Source of the DNA: Alphaproteobacteria bacterium
Lineage (GTDB): Bacteria > Pseudomonadota > Alphaproteobacteria > UBA6615
NCBI GenBank assembly: GCA_039980135.1
Contig: JBDXCV010000011.1
Span: forward strand, 62,001 to 126,000
DNA length: 64,000 bases
Direction: 5' to 3'
The notes under the pieces were generated by a model. That model did not search any database. It was given only the letters and a program-made list of their open reading frames with translations, and was not told where the DNA came from. A program made the position numbers and the translations under genes. Positions 21,762 to 32,684 of the stretch are shown here, in pieces. Every line of letters begins with the position of its first letter. Positions within the stretch are counted from its first letter, which is position 1.

Positions 21762-22915
21762 TCGGCGGCCTCCCGCAGACCCGTCGGGTCAAGGTCCGCG
21801 CCGTTTCCGTTGGCCGGAATCAGTTGCTCGACGAGATCCGCGAGCCGGTCGGCGGCGTCCGGGTGACCCAGCGCGCGCGCCGCGGCGGCGACACGCGCCA
21901 GCGCGTCGGCGGACTCCAGTGCGGCTTCCAGCCACCCTGCCATCGCGGCGGGGGTGTATTCGCCTTGTGCCATGACCCAACCGGCACCAGCCGCCTCGAC
22001 GGCGCGTGCGTTGGCCATCTGATGATCGTCGACGGCATGGGGGTAAGGCACATAGAGTGCCGGCCGCCCGGCGGCCGTGAGTTCGGCGACGGTAGAGGCG
22101 CCGGCGCGACCCACCACCAGATGGGCGGCGGCCAGGCGCGACGGCATGTTGTCGAAGAATGTCTCAAGCTCGACGGGCATGTTCAGGGCAGCGTAGGTCG
22201 CGCGAACTTCGTCGATATCCTCGGCCCGGCATTGCTGCGCGAGGCGGAAACGGGCGCGCTGGGCCGCCGTCATGGACTTGAAGGCGGCCGGAACGATCTT
22301 TGAAAAGACCTGCGCACCCTGGCTGCCGCCCACGACCAGCAGATCGATCACGCCGCTCGGCGCCGTATAGGGGCGGACGGCGAGGGATGCGATGTCCGGG
22401 CGTACCGGATTGCCGACGACCGTCGCTTTCGCGTGGCCGGCAGATTTCAGGCGTTGGGTCTGGGCAAAGCTCAGCGCGAAGGCCCTGGCGCCGCGTGCGA
22501 GGCGGCGGTTCGCCCGGCCGAGAACGGCATTCTGTTCGTGGATGACCGTCGGCAGTCCGGCAGAGCCGGCTGCAAGGATGGGCGGCACACTCGGATAGCC
22601 TCCGAACCCGACCGCGATTGCGGGTGAGTATTCACGGATCAGGCGGCGGGATTGGAAAAAGCCTTTTGTCAGGGCCTTGATGCCTGCCGCCATGCCTTTG
22701 GGGCCGCCGCCGAGGCTGCGGGCCGAAATCGTGTGGCGCATGACAGTCTTTGGCAGACCGAGGACTTCGGATGTGATCTGGCCGCCGCGCGGGTCGGTGA
22801 CGAACAGGATTGAATGACCGCGCGCCGAGAGTGCGCTGGCGAGCGAGACCGCCGGGAACATGTGCCCGCCGGTGCCGCCGGCCGCGATCAGAATTGGATG
22901 CTGGCGTGTGTTCAT
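21758..22915 (-). CDS. murG: UDP-GlcNAc:lipid I N-acetylglucosaminyltransferase
   Basis: A 385-residue GT28 glycosyltransferase converting lipid I to lipid II on the inner face of the membrane. Diagnostic segments are [12 protein letters not shown] at the N-terminus, [32 protein letters not shown] and [22 protein letters not shown]. The ATG at 22915 overlaps the ftsW stop as ATGA; the open frame beyond it is inside ftsW. The C-terminus is slightly extended ([21 protein letters not shown]). Confidence 0.96.
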   Translation of the reverse strand: MNTRQHPILIAAGGTGGHMFPAVSLASALSARGHSILFVTDPRGGQITSEVLGLPKTVMRHTISARSLGGGPKGMAAGIKALTKGFFQSRRLIREYSPAIAVGFGGYPSVPPILAAGSAGLPTVIHEQNAVLGRANRRLARGARAFALSFAQTQRLKSAGHAKATVVGNPVRPDIASLAVRPYTAPSGVIDLLVVGGSQGAQVFSKIVPAAFKSMTAAQRARFRLAQQCRAEDIDEVRATYAALNMPVELETFFDNMPSRLAAAHLVVGRAGASTVAELTAAGRPALYVPYPHAVDDHQMANARAVEAAGAGWVMAQGEYTPAAMAGWLEAALESADALARVAAAARALGHPDAADRLADLVEQLIPANGNGADLDPTGLREAAE

Positions 22916-24036
22916 TGTGGCGCCCCCGATCCCACGCGTCGCCGGGTCAGGGCGAGAGTCATGCCCAGACCCAGTGCGACGCCGAGCAGAGAGGATCCGC
23001 CGTAGCTGATGAAGGGGAGGGTCATGCCCTTGGTCGGGATGAGCTGCAGGCTCGACCCCATATTGATCAACGCCTGTATCCCGAATTGAACCAGAAGTCC
23101 GGCGACGGCGAGCAGGACAAAGAGGTTCTGTTCGGACATGGCGCGGGTCATGCCGCGCAGCACGATGAAGGCGAACAGGGTGACGATGAACAGGGCGACG
23201 AACAGGCCGAGTTCTTCGCCGGCCACGGCGAAGACAAAGTCGGCATGGGCATCGGGCAGGACCTGCTTGACCTGGCCTTCGCCCGGGCCACGCCCGAACA
23301 GCCCGCCGCTCGAGAAGGCCTCGATGCTGCGTTCGATCTGATAGGTGTCGCCCGACTTCGGATCGATGAAACGGTCGATGCGGCTGGCGACGTGGGAGAG
23401 CGTGAAGTAGGAGCCGATCAGGCCAGACACGCCGAGGACCACGAGGCCGGCAACCAGCCACATGGGCAGGCCGGCCAGGAAGAACTGGGCCATCCAGACG
23501 CTGGTGATCACCACGGCCTGTCCGAGGTCCGGCTGGGCGATGACCAACGCGACGACGGCGGCGAACAGGCCGGTGCAGATCAGGCGGCCGGGGAAACGGG
23601 GGTCGTGGGCGGCTTCACTGAACAGCCAGGCGGCGACGACGGCGAACATCGGCTTCACGAACTCGGTTGCCTGGAGTGAAAAGCCCGCAATCGAAAGCCA
23701 GCGCCGGGCGCCCTTGATTTCTGTGCCGAACAGCAAGGTGACGGCGAGTAACGCGATGCAGCCGAGAAAAGCGATGACCGCCATGCGGCGCACCTGGACG
23801 GGCGTCAATGCCGAGACGGCAAGGATCATCGCGATGGCGACGGGCAGCAGCATGAAGTGGCGTTTGATGAAATAGAACTCGTCGAGGCCGATCCGTTCGG
23901 CCACGGCGGGGCTGGAGGCGGCGGCGAGCAGGGCGCCGAACGCCATCAGGGCGGCGATGGCCACAAGGCTCCAACGGTCCACGGTCCACCACCATTGCCC
24001 GAGAATAGACGTGTCGGCGCGCGTGAACGGTGTCAT
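22912..24036 (-). CDS. ftsW: Septal peptidoglycan glycosyltransferase FtsW (SEDS)
   Basis: A 374-residue SEDS polymerase with about ten membrane segments. The catalytic and signature region is GRGPGEGQVKQVLPDAHADFVFAV in the large periplasmic loop, and the C-terminal signature is LIPTKGMTLPFISYGGSS. It polymerises lipid II at the septum together with FtsI, encoded seven genes upstream in this cluster. Position between murD and murG is canonical and supports ftsW rather than rodA. Both ends overlap neighbours by four bases. Confidence 0.95.
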   Translation of the reverse strand: MTPFTRADTSILGQWWWTVDRWSLVAIAALMAFGALLAAASSPAVAERIGLDEFYFIKRHFMLLPVAIAMILAVSALTPVQVRRMAVIAFLGCIALLAVTLLFGTEIKGARRWLSIAGFSLQATEFVKPMFAVVAAWLFSEAAHDPRFPGRLICTGLFAAVVALVIAQPDLGQAVVITSVWMAQFFLAGLPMWLVAGLVVLGVSGLIGSYFTLSHVASRIDRFIDPKSGDTYQIERSIEAFSSGGLFGRGPGEGQVKQVLPDAHADFVFAVAGEELGLFVALFIVTLFAFIVLRGMTRAMSEQNLFVLLAVAGLLVQFGIQALINMGSSLQLIPTKGMTLPFISYGGSSLLGVALGLGMTLALTRRRVGSGAPQ

Positions 24037-25472
24037 GCGGCACCCCCGGTCGATCGGGCCTGGGGTGCAAACCCCGGGAGGGCGGCAACGGCTTCACGGA
24101 AGGCATCGCCCCGCGCTTCGAAGCTGGAGAATTGGTCAAAGGATGCACACGCCGGAGAAAGCAGGACGACGGCGTTGCCGTTTTTGGCGGCCATGTCGCT
24201 CGCCTGTTGGGTGGCCGTCGCAAGATCACCCGAGAGTGTCGTCGATACCCGGCCCTCAAGGGTCGCGTCGAAATCTTCGGCCGATTCGCCGATGAGGAAC
24301 GCATGGCGGACCCGGCCAAGAAGCGGCGCCAAACTGGCGATGCCGCCTTCCTTGGCCATACCGCCGGTGATCCAGTAAATATTCTCGTAAGCCGACAGCG
24401 CATGGGCGGCGGCTTCGGCGTTGGTCGCCTTGGAATCGTTAACGAAGCGCACCGGGCCGATGGCGCCGAGCAGTTCCTGGCGGTGGGCGAGCCCGGGGAA
24501 GCGAGCGATGGCGGCGACGATTCCGGCGCGGAGTGCCGGAGTCATGGCCTCCAGGATCGCCGTGACCGCGCCATAGGCGGTCGCGACATTCTGGGCGTTG
24601 TGGTCTCCGGGGAGCGCATCGAGGCTACGCATGTCGATGACGGGTTCCGTGTTGCCGCCCCGGTCGTCGATGATCCAGCCGTCTTCGAGGTAGATCCCGC
24701 CGGCGCAGATGCCGCGCGTCGAAATAGGTGTCATCGCCGCCAGGTGACGTGCGCTGACTTCTTCGAAGATCGCTTTGGTGTGGGTGTCGTCGACCCCGAC
24801 GATCGCTGTTTGCGTCGCGCCCTGGCCGTCGAATATTCGGCGCTTGGCAGCAACATAACCGTCCATGCCGCCATGGCGGTCGAGGTGATCGGGCGTGATA
24901 TTGAGCAGGACCGCCACATCGAACACGGCCGCGGGCAATAGATCGAGTTGATAGGACGACAATTCGAGAACATAGACGCCGTCGGGGCCGAGCGCCTCGA
25001 GTGACAGCGCCGGCGCGCCGATATTGCCGCCAATGGCGCTCGCCACACCCAGTTCCGACAGGATGTGGCCGATCAATGCCGTTGTGGTCGATTTCCCGTT
25101 CGTGCCTGTGATCCCGATATAGCGCGCGTCCGGTGCTGCCCGGGTGAGGAGTTCCACGTCACAGAGAATTTCGCAGCCCGCTTCGCGTGCGCGGGCGACG
25201 ACCGGATGGGTGTGGGGGTGGCCCTGGGGAATGCCCGGGCTCAGCACCAGCATGTCGATTTTGTCGAACTCGGCGGTCTCGAGATCGCACGGCGTCAGCC
25301 CGCGCGCGGCGGCACCGTTGCGCCGGTTCTCATTGTCGTCCCACGGCAGCACGCGCGCACCGGCGCGGTGCAGTTCGTTTGCCGCGCTCATGCCGGACAC
25401 GCCGAGCCCCAATACGGCGATCGCGTGATCGTCGTAGGCACCGAGGCCGAGCATGTTGCGGGTCGCCATCAT
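24033..25472 (-). CDS. murD: UDP-N-acetylmuramoylalanine--D-glutamate ligase
   Basis: A 479-residue Mur ligase adding D-Glu. VLGLGVSGMSAANEL is the N-terminal nucleotide-like motif, GITGTNGKSTTTALIG the ATP loop, LNITPDHLDRHG the central motif and FVNDSKATNAEAA the C-terminal domain signature. It begins four bases after the mraY stop; tandem ATGs at 25472 and 25469 both fit. Confidence 0.96.
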   Translation of the reverse strand: MMATRNMLGLGAYDDHAIAVLGLGVSGMSAANELHRAGARVLPWDDNENRRNGAAARGLTPCDLETAEFDKIDMLVLSPGIPQGHPHTHPVVARAREAGCEILCDVELLTRAAPDARYIGITGTNGKSTTTALIGHILSELGVASAIGGNIGAPALSLEALGPDGVYVLELSSYQLDLLPAAVFDVAVLLNITPDHLDRHGGMDGYVAAKRRIFDGQGATQTAIVGVDDTHTKAIFEEVSARHLAAMTPISTRGICAGGIYLEDGWIIDDRGGNTEPVIDMRSLDALPGDHNAQNVATAYGAVTAILEAMTPALRAGIVAAIARFPGLAHRQELLGAIGPVRFVNDSKATNAEAAAHALSAYENIYWITGGMAKEGGIASLAPLLGRVRHAFLIGESAEDFDATLEGRVSTTLSGDLATATQQASDMAAKNGNAVVLLSPACASFDQFSSFEARGDAFREAVAALPGFAPQARSTGGAA

Positions 25473-25476
25473 CGCA

Positions 25477-26562
25477 TCACCGCAGCTTCAGGGTGGCGAG
25501 GCCGATGAGGGCCAGGACGGTTGCGATGATCCAGAAGCGGATCACGATGGTCGGTTCGGCCCAGCCCTTCTGCTCGAAGTGATGGTGCAGCGGCGCCATC
25601 CGGAATACACGCTTGCCGGTCAGCTTGTAGGAGCCGACCTGGACGATCACCGAAACCGTTTCGAGTACGAAGAGTCCGCCGATGATGGCGAGGACCAACT
25701 CGTGCTTTGTGACAACGGCGATGCCGCCCAGCGCGCCGCCCATGGACAGCGATCCCGTGTCACCCATGAAAACCATCGCCGGCGGCGCGTTGAACCAGAG
25801 AAAGCCCAGTCCCGCGCCAACCAGCGCGCCGCAGAAAACCGCGAGTTCACCGGCGCCGGGAACGGCGAAGATCAGGAGATAGTTCGAGAAGACAATGTTG
25901 CCGGTCACGTAGGAGATCAGGCCGAAGCAGGTGGCGGCGATCATCACCGGCACGATGGCGAGGCCGTCGAGCCCGTCGGTCAGGTTGACGGAGTTCGAGG
26001 CGCCGACAATCACGAAGATCGCGAACGGCACGAAGAACCAGCTCAGCTCGATCAGGAAGTTTTTCACGAAGGGAAGCGCGAGCGTCGTGTCCAGGGGCGT
26101 CGGTGTCAGATGCATGATCCACACGGTCGCTATACCCGCGACCAGAATTTCCGCCAGAAGACGGGCCCGCGCGGGAATACCCTTGGATTTGGACTTGGTC
26201 AGCTTCTGGTAGTCGTCGGCAAAGCCGATGGCGCCGAACCCGACTGTGATCAGCAGCAGTGCCCACACATAGCCATTTGTCAGGTCCGCCCACAGAAGCG
26301 TGCTGACGATGATGGCCAGCAGGATCAGGAACCCGCCCATCGTGGGGGTGCCCGCCTTCTTGAAATGGGATTCCGGCCCGTCTTCGCGGATGGGCTGGCC
26401 TTCGGGTTGCTGCTGACGCAGCCAGCCGATGATTTTCGGCCCGAACAGGAACGCGACGACCAATGCCGTCACCACGGCGCCGCCGGCCCGGAAGGTCAGG
26501 GAATTGAACAGGTTGAACAGAATGAACTGGTCTGCGAGGGGGGCGAGGAGGTTAAACAGCAT
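25477..26562 (-). CDS. mraY: Phospho-N-acetylmuramoyl-pentapeptide transferase
   Basis: A 361-residue polytopic membrane enzyme making lipid I from UDP-MurNAc-pentapeptide and undecaprenyl phosphate. Conserved parts are GTPTMGG (after the first cytoplasmic loop), FADDYQKL with the aspartate pair, [19 protein letters not shown] and PLHHHFE. Its start lies inside the last codons of murF (11-base overlap). Confidence 0.97.
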   Translation of the reverse strand: MLFNLLAPLADQFILFNLFNSLTFRAGGAVVTALVVAFLFGPKIIGWLRQQQPEGQPIREDGPESHFKKAGTPTMGGFLILLAIIVSTLLWADLTNGYVWALLLITVGFGAIGFADDYQKLTKSKSKGIPARARLLAEILVAGIATVWIMHLTPTPLDTTLALPFVKNFLIELSWFFVPFAIFVIVGASNSVNLTDGLDGLAIVPVMIAATCFGLISYVTGNIVFSNYLLIFAVPGAGELAVFCGALVGAGLGFLWFNAPPAMVFMGDTGSLSMGGALGGIAVVTKHELVLAIIGGLFVLETVSVIVQVGSYKLTGKRVFRMAPLHHHFEQKGWAEPTIVIRFWIIATVLALIGLATLKLR

Positions 26563-27997
26563 GATTGGCCTCCAGCCCGTCGCTATTGGTGTCGAGGGCG
26601 CAGAGTGCTTCGACGATCAGTGCCATCCGGCTGCCGAGAGAACCCTTCACGAGGACCACATCGCCCGCCGATACGGCCTGACAGACCTGGGGGGCGAGGG
26701 TTTTCGAGTCCTTTGCCGCGCCACCGCGCATCTCGGTGGGGAGGATGTTGTCGAGCGCAGCCATGCCGGGGCCGGCGCAGAACACCTGATCGATCCGGTT
26801 TGTCTCGAGCTCTCCGGCGAGAGCGGTGTGGAGATTCTCGCTCGCATCGCCCAGTTCGAGCATGTCGCCGAGCACCGCGATCCGACGTCCGCCCGAATGG
26901 GGCCGGGTGTGGCCCAGCACAGCAAACGCGGCGCGCATCGATGCGGGACTGGCGTTGTAGCTGTCGTCGATCACGGTCAGCAGACCGTCAGACATCTTCA
27001 CATTGAACCTTGCGCCGCGGCCCTTCGGCGGTGTCAGTTTGGCCAGCGCGGCGGCCGCGCTGTCCAGATCGCCGCCGAGCGCGGAAACCGTGCCGAGAAC
27101 GGCCAGGGAATTTTGCACCCAGTGCCGGCCGGGCACATTCAGACGGTAGCGGATGATCCGGTCTTCGAGGCGCGCCGTGACGTCGCTGCCGTTATCGCCG
27201 AGCTTGCACGCGGAGAGTTGTACATCGGCCTCGGGGTGTGCACCGAACCCCACGACGTTTTCGAGGCCTCGAGCCCACGCGCGGGCGGCCAGGATGGCGA
27301 AGTAAACATTGTCCCGATTGAGGATGGCGATGCCGCCCTGGCACATGCCGTCGAAGAGCTCCGCCTTGGCGTCGGCAATCTCTGCGACGTGATCAAAGAA
27401 TTCCAGATGCACGGCCGCGATCGTCGTAATCACGCCGACGTTGGGGCGCACGAGCTTGGACAGGTCGGAAATCTCCCCCGCATGGTTCATGCCCAGTTCG
27501 ATCACGGCGAACTGCATGTCACGCGGCATGCGCGCGAGGGTCAGGGGTACGCCGATATGATTGTTCAGGTTGCCGGTCGTGGCGTGGGTCGGGCCGATGG
27601 ATCCGAGGGCCAGGGTCATGGCCTCCTTGGTCCCCGTTTTGCCGACGGAGCCGGTGATGGCGACGATCGGGGCGTCGGTCCGGTCGCGTGCGGCGCGGCC
27701 GAGATTCGCAAGCGCGTGCAGTCCGTCATCGACGCGTATAACCGAAGAACCGCGGGATCCGGTGTTCGTATCGCGGCTGGTGATCGCGGCGGCGGCCCCT
27801 GCGTCGAATGCGGCGTCGAGATAGTCATGGCCATCGAAATTCTCGCCGGAGATAGCGACGAACAAATCGCCCGGCCGGCAGGTCCGGCTGTCGATCGATA
27901 CGCCCGTGGCGGCCCAATCGTGGCCGGATTCACCGGCCTGACCGTTGGTGGCAGCCAGGACTTCGTTGCGGGTCCAGATCGGGGTGGCGGGAGTCAT
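26552..27997 (-). CDS. murF: UDP-MurNAc-tripeptide--D-alanyl-D-alanine ligase
   Basis: A 481-residue Mur ligase joining D-Ala-D-Ala to UDP-MurNAc-tripeptide. [22 protein letters not shown] is the N-terminal uridine-binding domain, [15 protein letters not shown] the ATP loop, [10 protein letters not shown] and [11 protein letters not shown] the central and C-terminal signatures. It overlaps murE as ATGA at the start and mraY at the end. Confidence 0.96.
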   Translation of the reverse strand: MTPATPIWTRNEVLAATNGQAGESGHDWAATGVSIDSRTCRPGDLFVAISGENFDGHDYLDAAFDAGAAAAITSRDTNTGSRGSSVIRVDDGLHALANLGRAARDRTDAPIVAITGSVGKTGTKEAMTLALGSIGPTHATTGNLNNHIGVPLTLARMPRDMQFAVIELGMNHAGEISDLSKLVRPNVGVITTIAAVHLEFFDHVAEIADAKAELFDGMCQGGIAILNRDNVYFAILAARAWARGLENVVGFGAHPEADVQLSACKLGDNGSDVTARLEDRIIRYRLNVPGRHWVQNSLAVLGTVSALGGDLDSAAAALAKLTPPKGRGARFNVKMSDGLLTVIDDSYNASPASMRAAFAVLGHTRPHSGGRRIAVLGDMLELGDASENLHTALAGELETNRIDQVFCAGPGMAALDNILPTEMRGGAAKDSKTLAPQVCQAVSAGDVVLVKGSLGSRMALIVEALCALDTNSDGLEANHAV

Positions 27998-29493
27998 GTG
28001 ACGACCTCCCCGCCCATCGCGGTCAGAATCCCGGCGGCGACGTCGGCGTCATCAAAGGGCAAGGTTTCCGTGCCGACGATCTGACCCTGTTCGTGGCCCT
28101 TGCCTGCGATTATCAGGATGTCGTCGGCTTGCAGTCCGGAAATTCCGGCCCTGATCGCCGCTGCCCGGTCGCCTATTTCGTCCGCCCCCCTGCAGCCCGT
28201 CAGTATCTGCCGGCGGATGGATTCGGGGTCTTCGCGGCGCGGATTGTCGTCCGTCACGATCGCGCGGTCGGCGTGCTGCGCGGCGACTTCGCCCATCATC
28301 GGGCGTTTGCCCGGATCACGGTCGCCGCCGGCGCCGAAAATCAAATGTAGCTGGCCGCCGACATGGGGCCGGATCGCGTCGAGCGCCGTTCGCAATGCGT
28401 CGGGAGTGTGGGCGTAGTCGACATAGACCTGGGCGCCGTTTTCCAGCGCGCCGATCCGCTGCATGCGTCCCTTTACGCCTTTGACATGGGCCAGGGTGGT
28501 GAAGGCTTCGGTCAGGTCGCCGCCCGTCTCGGCGACGAGGCCGAGCGCGGCGAGGATGTTGTAGGCCTGGAAGCCGCCAACCAGGTTCAGTCGGGTCTCG
28601 AGACTTTGATCCTTCACGGTCACGCAAAGGCGCAGCCCGTCGGGCAGGGCAGAGACATCGGCGATGTGAATATCGCTGGTCTGGATGCCGTAGCTGCGAA
28701 CCCGATGGCCGGTCGCGCGGCAAATTTCGGCGACCGCATCGAAATGCGGGGAGTCGGCGTTCAGAACCGCGGCGCCATCGACCGGCAACAGGTGACGGAA
28801 CAGGCGCATTTTTGCACCCAGATACGCCTCTTCCGTGCCGTGATAGTCCAAATGGTCCCGGCTGAGATTTGTGAAGGCGGCGGCGGAGAACCGCACGCCG
28901 TCCAGCCGAAACTGGTCGAGGCCATGTGATGAGGCTTCGAGCGCCAGATGATCGATGCCCGACATTGCCATTCTGGCCAGGGTTGCATGCAGTTCGACTG
29001 GATCGGGGGTTGTGAGGCTTGGGCCTGCATCGAAACCATCGGCATCGACGCCCAGGGTGCCGATGGCGCCGGACGGATGACCCAGTAGCGCCCAGATCTG
29101 CCGCGTGAAGCCTGCGACGGAGGATTTGCCGTTGGTGCCGGTGACGCCGACGATATGGCGCGGCTGGTGCTCATAAAAACGTGCGGCGAATTGGGACAGG
29201 CGCCAGCGTGGATTCTCATCTGTGATCAGATAGGGCGTGTCGTCAGGTGTATCGGTCGACAGATCGTCGATCCGGGTGCCGTCGGGTGCGAGAATCGCAA
29301 CCGCACCCCGCGCGACGGCGTCATCGATGAAGTCGCGACCGTCGGTGCCGGAGTTCACCGACGCGCTGGGGAGCGCGGCGAAGAGGTACCCCGGCCGGAC
29401 CTGTCGGCTGTCCGCCGTGAGACCGGAAATCTCCGTGTCGTGCATCCGCGGATCGACCATCACCATATCGACCGCCAGCTCAATTAACCGCAT
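27994..29493 (-). CDS. murE: UDP-MurNAc-L-Ala-D-Glu--meso-diaminopimelate ligase
   Basis: A 499-residue Mur ligase. LTADSRQVRPGYLFAAL opens the uridine-binding domain, GVTGTNGKSSVAGF is the ATP loop, and YHGTEEAY plus VDYAHTPDAL are central and C-terminal motifs. DNPRREDPESI contains the DNPR motif that selects meso-diaminopimelate, so the cell wall is the Gram-negative DAP type. The start at 29493 overlaps the end of ftsI by 14 bases; the frame continues upstream within ftsI and is not used. Confidence 0.96.
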   Translation of the reverse strand: MRLIELAVDMVMVDPRMHDTEISGLTADSRQVRPGYLFAALPSASVNSGTDGRDFIDDAVARGAVAILAPDGTRIDDLSTDTPDDTPYLITDENPRWRLSQFAARFYEHQPRHIVGVTGTNGKSSVAGFTRQIWALLGHPSGAIGTLGVDADGFDAGPSLTTPDPVELHATLARMAMSGIDHLALEASSHGLDQFRLDGVRFSAAAFTNLSRDHLDYHGTEEAYLGAKMRLFRHLLPVDGAAVLNADSPHFDAVAEICRATGHRVRSYGIQTSDIHIADVSALPDGLRLCVTVKDQSLETRLNLVGGFQAYNILAALGLVAETGGDLTEAFTTLAHVKGVKGRMQRIGALENGAQVYVDYAHTPDALRTALDAIRPHVGGQLHLIFGAGGDRDPGKRPMMGEVAAQHADRAIVTDDNPRREDPESIRRQILTGCRGADEIGDRAAAIRAGISGLQADDILIIAGKGHEQGQIVGTETLPFDDADVAAGILTAMGGEVVT

Positions 29494-31174
29494 CGGACCG
29501 GTTCCTGATTGCCGGCTGTGCGTTGATGTTGATGGCGTGCCGGATGTCAGGCGCGGTTTCGTCGAGCGGGGCAATTCCAAAGAGCGGCGCCATGCGGGAC
29601 ACGACACCACGCACGACCGGCGCGGCCGTCCAGCCGCCGGTCGCGTAGCCATAGCTTTCCTTGATACCTTTCGGCTCATCCAGCATGGCGAAAACGACGA
29701 AGCGCGGCGCGGTCACCGGATACACGCCGACGAAGGACGAAATCAGCGCATTGCGCTTGTAGCTGCCGTTGACCTGTTTTTCGGCGGTCCCGGTTTTGCC
29801 GCCAACCAGGTAACCCTTGGCGTCGGCGTTGCGGCCGGTTCCGGTCTCGACCACGAGGCGCAGCAGGCGACGCATCCGGTCCGATGTTTCGGCGGAGAAG
29901 ACCTGCACGCCGTCGCTTGTGTCGGCGCCGTGCTCGATGAGGGTCGCGGGGCGGAGAACGCCGCCGTTTACGGTCGCCGCCACCGCGCTTGCCAGATGCA
30001 GCGGGCTGACGGCGATCCCGTGGCCGAACGAGATCGTCATCGTGTTGATCTCGCGCCAGCGCGACGGGTACATCGGCTGCGCCTGCTCAGGCAACTCGAT
30101 ACTGCTGCGCCGCAGGAGGCCCAGATGTCCGAGATATTTGCGCTGATCGTTGGTGCCGATATCCAGCGCGATCTTGGCGGAGCCGATATTCGAGGAGTGC
30201 TGAAAAATTTCCGGCACGGTCAGCCAGCGCTTTTCGGGATGGAAGTCCGAAATCGTGAACCGGGCGACCCGGATCGGCCTGGTCGCGTCGTAGCGGCTGT
30301 TGAAGGAGGCCACGCCCGTTTCCAGCGCGATGGCGTGGTTGAAAATCTTGAAGACGGAGCCGAGCTCATACACGCCGAGCGTCATGCGGTTGAAGCGGGT
30401 GTCGTCGGCGGCCTGTCCGGCCGCATTGGGGTCAAAGTCCGGCAGTGAAACCATCGCCACGACCTCGCCACTCTCGGCGTCGAGAACGATCCCGCCACCG
30501 CCGATGGCCTTGAATTTCTCGATCTGGCCGGCCAGCTCCTGGCGCAGGATCTGCTGGACCCGAATATCAAGGGACAAACGCAGCGGACGGGTGGCGCCGG
30601 CGATGGCGGCGTCCATGCTTTTTTCGATGCCCGCGAGGCCGACATTGTCGACATTGGTGAAACCGACAATGTGTCCGGCGAGACGCCCATGGGGATAGAC
30701 CCGGCGTTCTTCCTGTTCGAAGTTCAGACCGGGAATGCCGAGCCGGTTGATTTCGAACTGCTGGCGCGGCGTGAGGTTCCGCCGCAACCAGACGAAGCTT
30801 TTCCCCGAACCGAGCCGGGCCGCGACAACTTCTTCGCTCAGATCCGGTAGGATTTCGACCAGTCGGCGCGCCGCGTCTGCCGGGTTCGAGATCTTGCGCG
30901 GATCGGCGAACAGGGAGGCGGTCTTCAGGCTGGTGGCGAGCAGAACCCCGTTGCGATCCACGATATCGGCGCGTGCCATGGTCGCTGGGCGGGCTATTTC
31001 GCGCGATGCGGCGCGGCGTAAGTCTTCGGTCTCGTTGAACACGGCAAGATCGAAAAGGCGCACACCGACCACGAAGAAGGCCGCGGCCATCAGCGAACCG
31101 CCCACCAGAAGCCGGGTCCGGGCGGTCTCGATCGCCTGTTTCTTGGTGCTGTCGAACGCGATCCGGTCGTTCAT
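29480..31174 (-). CDS. ftsI: Septal transpeptidase FtsI (PBP3)
   Basis: A 564-residue class B penicillin-binding protein. One N-terminal membrane segment (LLVGGSLMAAAFFVVGV) is followed by the pedestal domain (RADIVDRNGVLLATS). The transpeptidase domain has SVFK as the SxxK active site (in YELGSVFKIFNH), SSN as the second motif and KTGTAEK as the third. It cross-links septal peptidoglycan with FtsW. It overlaps ftsL by four bases at its start and murE at its end. Confidence 0.96.
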   Translation of the reverse strand: MNDRIAFDSTKKQAIETARTRLLVGGSLMAAAFFVVGVRLFDLAVFNETEDLRRAASREIARPATMARADIVDRNGVLLATSLKTASLFADPRKISNPADAARRLVEILPDLSEEVVAARLGSGKSFVWLRRNLTPRQQFEINRLGIPGLNFEQEERRVYPHGRLAGHIVGFTNVDNVGLAGIEKSMDAAIAGATRPLRLSLDIRVQQILRQELAGQIEKFKAIGGGGIVLDAESGEVVAMVSLPDFDPNAAGQAADDTRFNRMTLGVYELGSVFKIFNHAIALETGVASFNSRYDATRPIRVARFTISDFHPEKRWLTVPEIFQHSSNIGSAKIALDIGTNDQRKYLGHLGLLRRSSIELPEQAQPMYPSRWREINTMTISFGHGIAVSPLHLASAVAATVNGGVLRPATLIEHGADTSDGVQVFSAETSDRMRRLLRLVVETGTGRNADAKGYLVGGKTGTAEKQVNGSYKRNALISSFVGVYPVTAPRFVVFAMLDEPKGIKESYGYATGGWTAAPVVRGVVSRMAPLFGIAPLDETAPDIRHAININAQPAIRNRSDAVN

Positions 31175-31671
31175 CGCCGGGCACCCCCGGACGTTGCGGC
31201 CGGTGTGGTCATGACCTCGCGCAGCACATCGTCCAGCGAACGGACCAATTCGGCACGATTGACCTTTTCGGCGACACGTGTAGCGGGCGGGCGCGGCGCG
31301 GGTGCGGCCGGTTTGGCGCGCGGTGCCGCGGCGGGAATGGACGCCGGCGTCACGACACCGGCGATGTTCGACCCGGTGGTCGGAAGTTCATCCTGCGGCA
31401 GCACTGGCACGGCGCCCGTGCCCGCGATCTGTGCGCCGGTCGCCGGCAGCAGATCGAGATGGCGGCGGGTCAGCTCCTCGATCCGTTCGGGCTGGTTGAG
31501 GAAACTCCATTCGGCGCGCAGAACGTGGATGGCATCGCGGTCGTTGCGAATATCCCGGTTCAACTCGGCGAGCTTGTCGTCCAGCTCGGACACCTCGAAT
31601 GCGACCTGAAACAACGCGCCGCCGGCCGCAGCGGCGAGCACCATAAGGATGAGGGATGTTGGGCGGATCAT
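31171..31671 (-). CDS. ftsL: FtsL-like divisome protein
   Basis: A 166-residue protein with one N-terminal membrane segment ([19 protein letters not shown]), a short coiled coil ([40 protein letters not shown]) and an Ala/Pro-rich low-complexity tail. This layout and the position between rsmH and ftsI fit FtsL, which activates the FtsW/FtsI synthase with FtsB and FtsQ. Sequence identity in this family is low, so the call rests mainly on architecture and synteny. The long proline-rich tail is longer than in gamma-proteobacterial FtsL. Confidence 0.8.
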   Translation of the reverse strand: MIRPTSLILMVLAAAAGGALFQVAFEVSELDDKLAELNRDIRNDRDAIHVLRAEWSFLNQPERIEELTRRHLDLLPATGAQIAGTGAVPVLPQDELPTTGSNIAGVVTPASIPAAAPRAKPAAPAPRPPATRVAEKVNRAELVRSLDDVLREVMTTPAATSGGARR

Positions 31672-32684
31672 CCGGCACCCCCCTCTGCGGCCGAACCCCA
31701 GGACGGCTCCGCGGTGCGTTCTGCGACCCGAAGGCGTGCGGAGCGCGCGCGGGGATTGCGCGAGGTTTCGGCGTCACCGGGGCGGATGGCGCGGCGTGAT
31801 ACGAGACGCCAGGCCGGCGCGCGACGGTTGGTTTGTTCGGGCATGTGGCGCGAACCGCGACCCTCACTGCCGCTGCGTGCGCGCAGGAAGGCTTTGACCG
31901 GGCGGTCCTCCAGCGAATGGAACGAAACGACGGCCAACCGGCCGCCGGGGCGCAGCATGCGTTCCGCCGCGACCAGACCGCGGTCGAGCTCACCCAACTC
32001 GTCATTCACATGAATGCGCAGCGCCTGGAATGTGCGTGTCGCCGGGTCGATGTGGGATGTGCGCGATTTGGGAATGACCGCGCGGACGATATCCGCGAGC
32101 TGGCCTGTCGTCTCGATGGGTGCGAGGGCGCGTGCCGTGACGATGGCGCGCGCGACCCGGCGTGCATGCCGCTCCTCGCCGAGTTTGCGCACGATATAGG
32201 CGAGGTCCGCTTCGTCTGCGCGGTTGACCAGATCGGCAGCGGATTCACCCGCGCGCTCCATGCGCATGTCGAGCGGGCCATCGCTGCCGAAGGAGAAGCC
32301 GCGTTCGGGTGTGTCGATCTGGGGCGATGAGACGCCGAGATCGAGCGCCACGCCGTCTACGGCATCGATGCCGTTGTCGCGGAGCAACGTGTCCATACTG
32401 CCGAACCGCCCGGCAAGAAGATGCAGGCGGCCGGTGAACTGCGCGGCAAGCTCGGCGTTGCGCGAGATTGCGTCGGGGTCCCGGTCGATCCCCCAGACTG
32501 TGCAATCCGCAGCTTCGAGAAGCTTGCGGGTGTAGCCGCCGCCGCCCAGCGTCCCGTCGACATAGATGCCGCCGTCACGGGGTTTGAGCGCAGTCATGAC
32601 TTCTTCGAGGAGAACGGGGCTGTGCCCGGGAGTCACGGGGACTCCGGATGTATTGGGGTGACGCGATGTGCGCGCCGCCATCAC
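31668..32684 (-). CDS. rsmH: 16S rRNA m4C1402 methyltransferase
   Basis: A 338-residue SAM-dependent methyltransferase (MraW) that N4-methylates C1402 of 16S r[29 protein letters not shown] (SAM loop), [15 protein letters not shown] and [15 protein letters not shown] are family hallmarks. The N-terminal 15 residues before PGHSPVL are extra; start codons at 32684 and 32681 both overlap the mraZ stop. Second gene of the dcw cluster. Confidence 0.96.
   Translation of the reverse strand: MMAARTSRHPNTSGVPVTPGHSPVLLEEVMTALKPRDGGIYVDGTLGGGGYTRKLLEAADCTVWGIDRDPDAISRNAELAAQFTGRLHLLAGRFGSMDTLLRDNGIDAVDGVALDLGVSSPQIDTPERGFSFGSDGPLDMRMERAGESAADLVNRADEADLAYIVRKLGEERHARRVARAIVTARALAPIETTGQLADIVRAVIPKSRTSHIDPATRTFQALRIHVNDELGELDRGLVAAERMLRPGGRLAVVSFHSLEDRPVKAFLRARSGSEGRGSRHMPEQTNRRAPAWRLVSRRAIRPGDAETSRNPRARSARLRVAERTAEPSWGSAAEGGAG

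Noticed and set aside
25453-27006. 517-codon open frame on the + strand
   Set aside because: It lies opposite mraY and murF, which have full domain support; long antisense frames are expected at this G+C content.
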